A stretch of DNA of 64,000 bases, taken from contig NZ_JACIET010000001.1 of NCBI RefSeq assembly GCF_014197015.1, positions 124,001-188,000 of the forward strand, given 5' to 3'. The notes under the pieces are model-generated. The model was not told the DNA's origin. It was given only the letters and a program-made list of their open reading frames with translations, and did not search any database. The position numbers were made by a program, and so were the translations under genes. This document shows, piece by piece, positions 7,779-15,665 of the stretch (its first letter is position 1; the number at the start of each line of letters is the position of its first letter). The DNA is from Niveibacterium umoris. Lineage in GTDB: Bacteria > Pseudomonadota > Gammaproteobacteria > Burkholderiales > Rhodocyclaceae.

Positions 7779-9599
7779 CTACTGTGCCGCCTGCGGACCT
7801 TGCGCCGACGCGGCCGGCGGGGCGTCCCGCAGGCGCAGCGGCTTGACGTCCGGCGACTGTTCGACGCCGCTGCTGAAGTTGCCTACGTGGCCGGGCGGCA
7901 GGTTGAGATTGCGCACGATGCGCGGCGTTATCAGCAGGATGATCTCGTCCTGGCCATCCGTGTCCTTGCGGCTGCCGAAGATGCGGTCGAGTCCGGGCAG
8001 GTTACCCAACCCGGGAATCGCGTTGGATTCGATCGAGTGCGTGCGTTCGAGCAGTCCGCCGAGGGCCTGCGTCTCGCCGTCCTTTACGCCGAGAATGGTT
8101 TCCGCGCGCCGCTGTCCGATTTCATAGGCGATCAGGCCCGTCTTCGTAGTGATCGTGTTGACGATGTTGCTGACTTCAAGCCCGAGCTTGACCGTGACCT
8201 CGCCTTCGAGACTGATGTTGGGCTCCGCACGAAAGGTCAGACCGACATCCTGGTAGTTCACCATTTCGGTGGTGACCCCGTTGTTGGTGGTCGTCGTGAC
8301 GACAGGTACGCGGTTCCCGATCTGGATCTGCGCCTTCTCGCGGTTCTTCACCCGGATGTTCGGATTCGCGAGGATCTTGTTGTGCCCCTTGTTGTAGTTG
8401 GCGCTGAGCTTGAAGGCGGGCGAACCAAAATTCACCAGGGTATTGCCGCGGTTGACGTTCGCGAGTTCCTCCAGCGTGAGTACGCCGGCAATACCTGCTG
8501 GCGTCAAACCGCCGTAGCCTGAGCCATAGGGCGTGATCTCGATCGGGCTCGGATACCGCAACCCGAGGTCGAGGATGTCGTTCCGGTTGACTTCCAGTAC
8601 CTGGACTTCAAGCACGACTTCGGACTGGGGCAGGTCCTGCGCCGCAACAAGGCGTTCGATCACCGCCATGGTTTCCGGGCTGTCGCGCACGACGATGGTG
8701 TTGAGCCTGTCGTCGTTGTAGATCTCCTTTGGATGCACCATCTGCCGGATCATCGGGGCCACTGCCTTTGAGTCCGCGTTCGAGAGATAGAAGGTCCGCA
8801 TCACCAGTTCGCGGTATTCCTTTTCCTTCTCCGGTGTTTTCGGATAGATCAGCACCGTGTTCTGGTTGAGCGTTTTGCGTGCGAGCTGGTTTGTGCGCAG
8901 CAGCAGGTCGATTGCGTCTTCCGTCGTGGTGTCGTTACCGTAGATGGTCGCTTTCAGCGATGGAGAAACATCCTTGTCGAAGATGAAGTTGATCTTCGTG
9001 ATGCGCGAAATCATGTCGAACACCGACGACAGATTCTGGTCCCGGAAGCTCAGCGAAATTGGCTGGCGAAAGGCGGTGGCGAGCTTTGCCGGCGTATTGG
9101 TGTCTTTCGCCGCGGTTGCGTCGAGGCGTTCCAGCAGGGTACGGGCCGTCTTGTTGCGCGGATTCTCGGAAAGGATTTCCTTCAGGATCGCACGCGCGCC
9201 GTCAGGGTTCGAGGCAAACATGGCATCCACGCCGGCGAGCTGGGCTTCGTGCTTGCGCGCAAGCGTCACCTTCTGCAATCCGAGCTTGCCCGCAGGTGCA
9301 GTCTCATCGGTCAGAAGGATCTGGCGGTAGAGCGCCTCGGCCGTGTCGTACTGGCCAGCGGCGACCGCGCGGTCGGCGTCGGCCGCCCAGCGCTGGACCC
9401 AGCGCTCGCGCTCGCGCAGGCTGTAGGTGCGCAGTTCGATGCTGTCCGGATTCTTCACCAGCGCGTCATCGAGCAGCTTGAAAGCGTCGGCAGGTTTGCC
9501 CGCATCCATCAGCGTGCCCGCATCCCGGATCGCCTGTTGCGCGGCGCAGCCGGCCAGCGCAAAAAGCGCGGCGGCCATGATCAGCGTTCGGACGCTCAT
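7779..9599 (-). CDS. gspD: secretin, lipoprotein (GspD/MshL/PilQ-like)
   Basis: 606 residues. A lipobox (ALAGC, Cys18) marks an outer-membrane lipoprotein, as in MshL-type secretins. Residues about 25-165 are TPR-like helices (AGKPADAFKLLDDALVKNP and AAGQYDTAEALYRQIL), then an N0/STN-like region (SLSFRDQNLSSVFDMIS), an N1/N3-like region (FYLSNADSKAVAPMI, DDRLNTIVVRDSPETM) and the secretin core to about 590 (VPVVTTTTNNGV, VGLTFRAEPNIS, GGLLERTHSIESNAIPGLG). It forms the outer-membrane channel of the secretion or pilus machine. It overlaps the preceding gene by ATGA. The fused TPR N-terminus resembles MSHA/T4P-type secretins more than classical GspD; the symbol is by function. Confidence 0.93.
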   Translation of the reverse strand: MSVRTLIMAAALFALAGCAAQQAIRDAGTLMDAGKPADAFKLLDDALVKNPDSIELRTYSLRERERWVQRWAADADRAVAAGQYDTAEALYRQILLTDETAPAGKLGLQKVTLARKHEAQLAGVDAMFASNPDGARAILKEILSENPRNKTARTLLERLDATAAKDTNTPAKLATAFRQPISLSFRDQNLSSVFDMISRITKINFIFDKDVSPSLKATIYGNDTTTEDAIDLLLRTNQLARKTLNQNTVLIYPKTPEKEKEYRELVMRTFYLSNADSKAVAPMIRQMVHPKEIYNDDRLNTIVVRDSPETMAVIERLVAAQDLPQSEVVLEVQVLEVNRNDILDLGLRYPSPIEITPYGSGYGGLTPAGIAGVLTLEELANVNRGNTLVNFGSPAFKLSANYNKGHNKILANPNIRVKNREKAQIQIGNRVPVVTTTTNNGVTTEMVNYQDVGLTFRAEPNISLEGEVTVKLGLEVSNIVNTITTKTGLIAYEIGQRRAETILGVKDGETQALGGLLERTHSIESNAIPGLGNLPGLDRIFGSRKDTDGQDEIILLITPRIVRNLNLPPGHVGNFSSGVEQSPDVKPLRLRDAPPAASAQGPQAAQ

Positions 9600-10111
9600 T
9601 GCATTTCTCCCAGGGGTAAGACCTGGCGGGTGTTCTTCGGCAGGTAAGTGAAAACAATCTCGCGCGGCTCGATGGCCTCAAGGCGCCAGGTCAGCAGGGT
9701 GTCGCCGGGTACGACGCGGCCGAGTGCATCGCATTTGTGGCAAAGCAGGAACTGGCTACCTTCGCCGTTGAGCACCCAATAGCTGTCCGTGGTGTCGCGC
9801 CAGTGGCCGGCAACGACGAAGGGCAGCGTTGGCACTGCCGGCGCCGGTGGGTGCTTTGGTGCTGGCGGCGCTGGCGGGGCCCAGCCCTGCGCGGGGAACA
9901 GGTCGACGGCTTCCGGCGCGGCCTGGCCGGCGGAGCCCGGTTCGCGTCGCTCCGGTGAAGCGGGAGGAGACTGGCTCTCCGCGGCGACCTCGCGTGCAGC
10001 CGGGCTCGCAGCAGCGACCGGCTCATCCGGGGTCGCGTTGTGTTCTTTCCACGCCGCATATCCAGTCAGCGCGATGGTGATGCCCAGCGCGATCTGCAAA
10101 TTGCGGTTCAT
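9596..10111 (-). CDS. GspC/PilP-like inner-membrane secretion protein
   Basis: 171 residues. A short cytoplasmic N-terminus and one membrane helix (residues about 5-22, LQIALGITIALTGYAAW) are followed by a long Pro/Ala/Glu linker and a C-terminal beta domain (PFVVAGHWRDTTDSYWVLNGEG, then TWRLEAIEPREIVFTYLP). This is the layout of GspC/PilP HR-type domains that bind the secretin N0 domain. It overlaps its neighbours by four bases on both sides (ATGA). A Cys pair (LLCHKC) is present in the beta domain. The role is inferred mainly from position between the PilO-like gene and the secretin. Confidence 0.75.
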   Translation of the reverse strand: MNRNLQIALGITIALTGYAAWKEHNATPDEPVAAASPAAREVAAESQSPPASPERREPGSAGQAAPEAVDLFPAQGWAPPAPPAPKHPPAPAVPTLPFVVAGHWRDTTDSYWVLNGEGSQFLLCHKCDALGRVVPGDTLLTWRLEAIEPREIVFTYLPKNTRQVLPLGEMQ

Positions 10112-10650
10112 GGCGACTCGATCCGTGTCAGTGCGCTGAACTGGATCTGCGCGGCGAGTTCGCGATCCCCGACCTGGCCGCGTGTGAGCTGCAGCGATTC
10201 GAGCCGCACGCCCGGCAGTGACTCCGCAGCCAGTACGAAGCGGCGCAGACGAGGATAGTCCCCTCGCAGGGGCAAGGAGATGCGGTAGCGATTGAGTTTC
10301 TTCGGAATCTCGTTGGTAACGGCGTAGTCGCCGGTCTCCAGTGTCAGCGAGGCTTCTGTGGCCAGGCGGAACAACTGTTCCTGCAGGTGCACGAAATCCT
10401 TGTCGGCCGTGAGGCGCAACTCCGGTTCCTGCGTCTTGCCACCGACGGGCATGGCAAGGCTCGCGCGGAGTACGCGTTCATCGCGCGCATGATCGGCTTC
10501 GGCCTCGGCGAGTTTTGCGTACTGCGGCAGGATGTGTGACTGGTACGCCACCAGCGCGCCCAGGGTCATGATGATGCCAAACAGCCCTGGCGTACCCAGG
10601 TGCGTCGAGGCGCGTCGCAGATGCCAGCGAACAAGCGGCTGCAGTTTCAT
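10108..10650 (-). CDS. PilO/GspM-like inner-membrane platform protein
   Basis: 180 residues from the ATG at 10650, which forms an ATGA overlap with the previous stop. One N-terminal transmembrane segment (GLFGIIMTLGALVAYQSHIL), a coiled-coil (AKLAEAEADHARDERVL), then a ferredoxin-like domain (LSLPLRGDYPRLRRFVLAAES, GVRLESLQLTRGQ) typical of PilO/GspM. These proteins pair with PilN/GspL in the inner-membrane assembly platform. Confidence 0.82.
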   Translation of the reverse strand: MKLQPLVRWHLRRASTHLGTPGLFGIIMTLGALVAYQSHILPQYAKLAEAEADHARDERVLRASLAMPVGGKTQEPELRLTADKDFVHLQEQLFRLATEASLTLETGDYAVTNEIPKKLNRYRISLPLRGDYPRLRRFVLAAESLPGVRLESLQLTRGQVGDRELAAQIQFSALTRIESP

Positions 10651-11165
10651 GGCTCGTTGCCCCATGAAAGCTCGAGCGACACGGCGATCGGTTTCTGAGG
10701 GTCGGCGCTCTTGACGTTGTGGCGCGTCAAGCGGGCGTCGGCAATGCTGCCACTCGCGCGCAGCCGATCGACAAACTTGACCACATCTTCGAACGTGCGC
10801 GATTCAAGTTCGAGCAGCATCCGGTGTTCGCCGGGCGACAGGAAGAGCTGCAGCAATGCGATGTCCGGACTCCATTGCATCTCGATCGCGCGCAACTGGG
10901 TGTCGCCACTGTCGGCCTGCGCCTGCACCAGTTCGCGCAGGTGGGAACTGTCCGGAGCGACGATCCGTGCCTCGCGCTTTTCGAGTTGGCGTTTGAGGCT
11001 GTCGAGTCGGTCGGATGTGATGTCCGCCTGTCGAGTGCGTTCCTGCAGCAGCGCTTCGCGAGAGGCGATCCACCCGAGTGCGGCGAAGCCTGCCAGCAGG
11101 GCCAGCGCGCCAGCCAGCGTCGCGCGCCGCCGCACTTGTCCGAAATCGAGTGAAAGGTACGCCAT
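10647..11165 (-). CDS. PilN-like inner-membrane platform protein
   Basis: 172 residues. The ATG at 11165 is the first start after the PilM-like gene (stop at 11174). A conserved-looking start (MAYLSLDFGQVRRRATL) leads into a transmembrane helix (LAGALALLAGFAALGWIA), a coiled-coil (ITSDRLDSLKRQLEKREARI) and a C-terminal ferredoxin-like fold (LELESRTFEDVVKFVDRLRAS). This matches PilN or the C-terminal half of GspL. Partner of the PilO-like product encoded next. Confidence 0.82.
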   Translation of the reverse strand: MAYLSLDFGQVRRRATLAGALALLAGFAALGWIASREALLQERTRQADITSDRLDSLKRQLEKREARIVAPDSSHLRELVQAQADSGDTQLRAIEMQWSPDIALLQLFLSPGEHRMLLELESRTFEDVVKFVDRLRASGSIADARLTRHNVKSADPQKPIAVSLELSWGNEP

Positions 11166-11173
11166 GGCAAGGC

Positions 11174-11944
11174 CTAACGCGGCCAAAGCAGCGCATGCGC
11201 GCCGCCGTGGCGGTGGTAGTTGTAAGTGCTGCCGGCGCTTTGGTGCGCGTTGGCGGGGCGCGCCTCGCAAACATGTACGACGCGTGGTGAAGGGCTGTCG
11301 CTCAGCATGACCGCTTGGGTGACGACGTGGTCGATATCGAAGCGCGGCGCGGTTGCAAGGGTGACGGCATTGGTCCAGCGCCTGCCGGCACTGGCGAGGA
11401 ACGTGGCGAATCCGTCTTCGAGCAGCAGAAGTGGGGCGCGCCGGCTGCTGAAATGCAGGCTTGAACTGTTGTAGGCGTGCATGAGCATCGGTTGGATGCT
11501 GCCGATCGAGAATCCGGTGGCCTTGCCGACGCTCTGAAGCGTATCGATCAGCGATTGCGGCACGCACGACGCCAGTGGGCCCTCGCCGTACGCACCAAGG
11601 GCTACCCGAATACGCAGGGGGCCGGAAGGAATGCCGCTGCGACGCTCGAACTCCAGCCGTGCGAATGCCTCCCACTCGGCAGCAGTGTAGAGGCCCTCCT
11701 GCCAGGGGAGCACCAGATACTGCACCCAGGGCGCGCCGATGAGGATCGAGACCGAGCGGGCGGGCATCGTCTGGCGTGGCGAGCGTCCGAGCAGATCTGC
11801 GAGCCGCTCCGGCATCTTCGTCATGTCGCCTTCAAAAGCTTCCACCCAACGTGCCACGCGCGAGGGGCGCAATCGGTCTGCGCAAGCGAGAATCAACTCG
11901 TCTGCGCAAACGGCAAGTGCGTAGTCAACCCACAACGGTGACAC
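11174..11944 (-). CDS. PilM/GspL-N-like cytoplasmic actin-fold protein
   Basis: 256 residues. The GTG at 11944 is preceded by GGAGGA at 8 bases and overlaps the ATPase gene by 20 bases. The product lacks membrane segments and has segments fitting the actin-like PilM/GspL-N/MshI fold (WVDYALAVCADELILAC; VSILIGAPWVQYLVLPW; PLLLLEDGFATFLAS). PilM-type proteins link the cytoplasmic ATPase to the PilN/PilO platform. The split into separate PilM- and PilN-like genes is a pilus/MSHA feature, unlike single-chain GspL. Confidence 0.75.
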   Translation of the reverse strand: MSPLWVDYALAVCADELILACADRLRPSRVARWVEAFEGDMTKMPERLADLLGRSPRQTMPARSVSILIGAPWVQYLVLPWQEGLYTAAEWEAFARLEFERRSGIPSGPLRIRVALGAYGEGPLASCVPQSLIDTLQSVGKATGFSIGSIQPMLMHAYNSSSLHFSSRRAPLLLLEDGFATFLASAGRRWTNAVTLATAPRFDIDHVVTQAVMLSDSPSPRVVHVCEARPANAHQSAGSTYNYHRHGGAHALLWPR

Positions 11945-13616
11945 GGTTGATTTCCTCCAGCGTGGTTTCGCCGCGCGCCACCGAGCGCATGGCGATGCGG
12001 CGCAGCGGCGCAAACCCTGCCCGCGCGGCAGCGGCGCGCAGATCGCCGATCGGGCGGTTGGATGACAGTACCTGGCGAATCTCGTCGTTGGTCCGCAGTA
12101 CTTCCGCGATCGCTTTGCGGCCAAGATAGCCGGTGCCGCGGCACTGCTCGCAGCCCTTGCCCTTGCGGAAGCGCCAGTTCGCAACGCGTTCCGGCGGAAT
12201 CCCGTTGGCGCGCAGCATCTCCTCGCTCGGTGCGTCGGTCTGGACGCAATGCGGGCAGACACGACGGATCAATCGTTGGGCGACAACGCCTATCAAGGCA
12301 TCGGTGAAGCTGTGACGATCGATGCCCATGTTCATGAAGCGATCCATCACCGAGAAGGCGTTGTTCGCGTGGACAGACGCGAACACCAGGTGACCCGTCT
12401 GCGCTGCCTGAATGGCAATCGTCGCCGTTTCCGCATCGCGGATCTCGCCAACCAGGATCTTGTCGGGGTCATGACGCAGGATTGACCGCAAACCGCGCGC
12501 GAAGGTAAGCCCCTTCTTGTCGTTCACGGGAATCTGAAGAATGCCCGGCAGCTGATACTCGACCGGATCTTCGATGGTGATGATCTTCTCTTCGCCAGAG
12601 TTGATCTCGCTGAGCGTGGCGTACAGCGTCGTCGATTTGCCGCTTCCGGTCGGCCCGGTGACGAGCAGAAGGCCGTATGGCTCGGCGGCGAGCGAACGGA
12701 TCTGGGCGATGGTGTCGGTGTCGAGGCCGAGAATGTCCAGCCGCAGGGTTTTCCACGCATCGTCGGCGCCCTGTTTGTCGAGCACACGCAGCACCGCGTC
12801 TTCGCCATGGATGCTCGGCATGATCGAGACGCGGAAATCCACTTCGCGCCCGCTGATCACGACCTTGAAGCGACCATCCTGCGGAATGCGTCGCTCGGAT
12901 ATGTCCAGTTCCGCGAGGACCTTGAGGCGAGAGATCACCTGTTCGGCGATCTGCACGCCGCCGGCTTGTCCGCCTGCCAGCAGCACCCCATCGATGCGGT
13001 ACTTGATCTGGATGCCGGTGACAGTGCTTTCGAAGTGGATGTCGCTCGCCTTGTTCTTCAGCGCGTCATAGAGCGTTGAATTGACCAGCTTTACCACCGG
13101 CCGGGTGTCACCTGCGAGCGAAGCGAGCGAGATCGTGGTCGAGCCCTCGTCAACCCCGACCGAGTCGTCGCCGACCTCTACCTGATCCATCGCGCGATGC
13201 TTGCGCTCGTGTTTGGCGAGAAACACACGCATGTCGTCGGGATGCGCGATTGCGACCAGATGTCGCCGGTGCAGACGGTTGGCGATCCAGTTGCGCATCT
13301 CTGCCGAGAACGGGTCAGTCAGCACGACGACCGGCATGTTCGCGGCCATCTGGTGCAGCACATCCTTCGGATCGTCCATCACCAGGCAGTTGCGTTCGTA
13401 GCACTCTGCGAAGGGCAACAGGTCGAAGCGCGGCGTCATATGCTCGAGTTCGGGCAGATGCGCGGATTTGATGCCGAACAGGCGGCTGACTTCGTGCAGA
13501 TAGCTGATCGGCCCGATGCCCAGCGCATCCTGTATCAACTGCGGCAGTACCACGGTGTTGCCGGCGTTCTCGCTGCGCAGGCGTTGCACGAGGTCGAGGG
13601 TCAGCGCCGAGGTCAT
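11925..13616 (-). CDS. gspE: GspE/PilB-type secretion ATPase
   Basis: 563 residues from the ATG at 13616 (ATGA overlap with gspF). An N-terminal T2SSE region precedes the RecA-like ATPase. Visible motifs: Walker A GPTGSGKST, Asp box (IITIEDPVEYQLPG), Walker B ILVGEIRDAETA, His box (QTGHLVFASVHAN), and a zinc tetracysteine (CPHC ... CEQC). It is a cytoplasmic hexamer that powers pseudopilus assembly. All catalytic motifs are intact. Confidence 0.96.
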   Translation of the reverse strand: MTSALTLDLVQRLRSENAGNTVVLPQLIQDALGIGPISYLHEVSRLFGIKSAHLPELEHMTPRFDLLPFAECYERNCLVMDDPKDVLHQMAANMPVVVLTDPFSAEMRNWIANRLHRRHLVAIAHPDDMRVFLAKHERKHRAMDQVEVGDDSVGVDEGSTTISLASLAGDTRPVVKLVNSTLYDALKNKASDIHFESTVTGIQIKYRIDGVLLAGGQAGGVQIAEQVISRLKVLAELDISERRIPQDGRFKVVISGREVDFRVSIMPSIHGEDAVLRVLDKQGADDAWKTLRLDILGLDTDTIAQIRSLAAEPYGLLLVTGPTGSGKSTTLYATLSEINSGEEKIITIEDPVEYQLPGILQIPVNDKKGLTFARGLRSILRHDPDKILVGEIRDAETATIAIQAAQTGHLVFASVHANNAFSVMDRFMNMGIDRHSFTDALIGVVAQRLIRRVCPHCVQTDAPSEEMLRANGIPPERVANWRFRKGKGCEQCRGTGYLGRKAIAEVLRTNDEIRQVLSSNRPIGDLRAAAARAGFAPLRRIAMRSVARGETTLEEINRVTVVG

Positions 13617-14785
13617 TGCATGTTCCCCGCGAGCTCGAAGATCGGCATGTACAGAAGAAACACGATCACGCCGATCAAGGTGCCGACGCACAACATCAGC
13701 ACTGGCTCGAAAAGCCGCGTCAGCAGGTCGATTGCCTTGTCGAGTTCTTCATCGCAGAACACCGCGATACGCTCGCTCATCTGTGCCAGCTCGCCGCTCT
13801 GTTCGCTGACGCGGAGCAAGCGTTCCGCCACCGGCGTCGTCAGGTGGTGACGGCTCAACACGGTTGACAGGGGCTGACCGCTGCGCAGTTCCTCGCGGGC
13901 TCGTGCGAGGTTGATGCGCATCGCGTCTGGCAGCAGGGGTTCGGTGAGTCGCATCGCCGCGACGACGGGCAAGCCCCCGGCGAGCAGCAGCGATAACGTC
14001 CGGTAGAAGCGGGCGAGGGCAAACAGGCGTCGATACTCGGAAAGGCGCGGCAGGCGCCAGAAGTGTTCGAGCAGGAGGTTGCGGATCGCCGGGGTACGCA
14101 GCGCCCATATCGCGCCCGCGATTGTCATTGCGATGCCGAGGCCGATCTTGTTGCCATGGGCGGCGACGATGCGGCCCCATTCGAGCATCAATTGCGCGGC
14201 AAACGGCAGGTGCCGCATGTTTTCGTAGATCGCGCTGAACTTCGGAATGACGTAGAAGAGCAGGAACAGCAGGATGCCGCCGCCGATCGTCACGATCACC
14301 ATCGGGTAGATCAGTGCTGAAACGATCTTCTTGCGAAGCGCGGCGAGCCGGGTGTCGTAGTGGTGATAGCGGCGCAGCGCATCGGCGAGGTGGCCGGTGC
14401 GCTCGGAGGACGACACCGTTGCAATGTAGAGCTCGGGAAAATGCTGCGACTGCTGCGCCATTGCGACCGACAGCGGTTTGCCCTGTTGCAGGGCATCGAG
14501 TACATCGCCGAGCACCTGTTGCGTGAGTGGGTCGTCACTCTTCTGGCGCAGCGTATCGACCGATTCCACCAGCGAGAGGCCCGCGGTGAGCAGCGCGATC
14601 AGTTCCTGGGTAAACAGCGAAAGCGAGAACTGCGGGCGCTTGAAACTCAGGCCGAGGCGGCTTTCGGCGGAAACCAGCGACAGGCCGCGTGCCGAAAGCA
14701 TGCGTTCGAGGTCGCGCCGGTCTGCGGCTTCGATCTCGAGTTGCTGGATGGCTCCGTTCGCGAGCGCCTTGACCGTGAATTTCAT
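13613..14785 (-). CDS. gspF: GspF/PilC-type inner-membrane platform protein
   Basis: 390 residues, the usual length of the family. Two T2SSF repeats (residues about 60-190 and 260-385) each hold an RTG-type loop (SSSERTGHLADALRRYHHY; SEQSGELAQMSERIAVF), with three hydrophobic segments (VIVTIGGGILLFLLFYVI, an internal helix, and MLCVGTLIGVIVFLLYMPI). It starts 1 base inside the gspG stop. Inner-membrane core of the assembly platform. Confidence 0.95.
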   Translation of the reverse strand: MKFTVKALANGAIQQLEIEAADRRDLERMLSARGLSLVSAESRLGLSFKRPQFSLSLFTQELIALLTAGLSLVESVDTLRQKSDDPLTQQVLGDVLDALQQGKPLSVAMAQQSQHFPELYIATVSSSERTGHLADALRRYHHYDTRLAALRKKIVSALIYPMVIVTIGGGILLFLLFYVIPKFSAIYENMRHLPFAAQLMLEWGRIVAAHGNKIGLGIAMTIAGAIWALRTPAIRNLLLEHFWRLPRLSEYRRLFALARFYRTLSLLLAGGLPVVAAMRLTEPLLPDAMRINLARAREELRSGQPLSTVLSRHHLTTPVAERLLRVSEQSGELAQMSERIAVFCDEELDKAIDLLTRLFEPVLMLCVGTLIGVIVFLLYMPIFELAGNMQ

Positions 14786-15246
14786 CAGAAGTAGCTGATA
14801 TCGGCATCCTCGCCTGTGCCACCGGCCTTGCCATCGGCGCCGTAGCTGAGCAGCGAGTAGTCATGCCCGTCCTTGCCGGGGCGGGCGTAGACATAAGGGC
14901 GACCCCAGGGATCCAGCGGCAAGCCCTTGACCAGGTAGGGACCCGCCCAGGCGGGTTCGTCCGCGGGTTTTTCGACAAGGGCTTTCAGACCCTGCTCGGT
15001 ACTCGGGAAGTGACCGGTCGCAAGGCGGTAGAGGTCCATTGCATCGGCGAGTGCCTTCAATTGGGCCTGTGCGGTCTGACCCTTCGCCTTTCCGACTTCG
15101 CCGAACAGCCGCGGGCCGACGTAGCCGGCAAGCAGTGCGATGATCAGCAGGACAACCAATAGTTCGAGCAGCGTGAAGCCGCGCGAGCGCACTCGCGGGG
15201 CATGCAACGCGTATGTCGGGCGGCGATTGGCTTGCGATGTGTTCAC
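14785..15246 (-). CDS. gspG: major pseudopilin GspG
   Basis: 153 residues; GTG start behind GGAGGAC. Prepilin motif SRGFTLLELLVVLLIIALLA with Glu5. It has the GspG hallmarks of a long helix (QLKALADAMDLYRLATGHFPSTEQGLKALVEKP), LDPWGRPYVY, and a C-terminal calcium loop (YGADGKAGGTGEDADIS). First gene of an 11-gene minus-strand operon running to 6452; a perfect palindrome lies about 115 bases upstream (15362-15375). Confidence 0.95.
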   Translation of the reverse strand: MNTSQANRRPTYALHAPRVRSRGFTLLELLVVLLIIALLAGYVGPRLFGEVGKAKGQTAQAQLKALADAMDLYRLATGHFPSTEQGLKALVEKPADEPAWAGPYLVKGLPLDPWGRPYVYARPGKDGHDYSLLSYGADGKAGGTGEDADISYF

Positions 15247-15361
15247 TGGGGTGTCCTCCGGCGCAGCGTGTCGAAACGGTCCAAAGACCGATCTACCGAC
15301 TCACTGCGCCTCGTTAGCGTGGATCGTGCTGCAAATAACGGACAATCGAAGCGGGAAGTAA

Positions 15362-15375
15362 GGGCAAATTTGCCC
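15362..15375. promoter_or_regulatory. perfect palindrome, candidate operator of the secretion operon
   Basis: The sequence GGGCAAATTTGCCC is identical to its reverse complement and lies about 115 bases upstream of the gspG GTG. Its A/T-rich centre and G/C arms suit a dimeric DNA-binding protein. No regulator is identified. Confidence 0.35.
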
Positions 15376-15629
15376 GGTAATTCTTCGCCTTCATGGCAGC
15401 AGCGCCGCGCCGTACGAAAACTGGCGGGCGCCTGCACATGGCCAGAGACAAGGCAGGGACGAATCGTTTCTATCCCTTGAACGGGCGGCGGCCCGCAATG
15501 GGCCGGATCGTCCAATCTTCGACCGTCTGACGGCGGCGCAACGCGGGTATGCCGCGTGTGCGATCCAGCCCCCCGGCGCACAAGACTGTGGATCAGCCGG
15601 GTGGTCGGGGGCGCGTTGAGGGCGTGAGT

Positions 15630-15657
15630 CGCCGTGTTCCTCTGCGGGAACACGGCG
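15630..15657 (-). terminator. hairpin after the chitin-binding exoenzyme gene
   Basis: Perfect 11-bp stem (CGCCGTGTTCC / GGAACACGGCG) with a 6-base loop, starting 9 bases beyond the stop codon at 15666. No clear U-tract follows, so it may be a transcript-stabilising hairpin instead of an intrinsic terminator. Confidence 0.55.
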
Positions 15658-15665
15658 CGGCATCA

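Larger units (their letters stand above)
15247..15665. other. intergenic region upstream of the secretion operon
   Basis: About 420 bases between gspG (start) and the chitin-binding enzyme (stop), both minus strand. It contains a 14-base perfect palindrome at 15362-15375 and a terminator-like hairpin at 15630-15657. Short open frames exist on both strands but have no ribosome binding sites or protein-like composition. The gspG promoter must lie here; I could not pick a convincing -35/-10 pair. Confidence 0.6.

Noticed and set aside
11945-12262. Extended 362-residue version of the PilM-like protein
   Set aside because: The added 106 residues overlap the GspE gene in a different frame and are Arg/Ala-rich; the GTG at 11944 has a strong Shine-Dalgarno.
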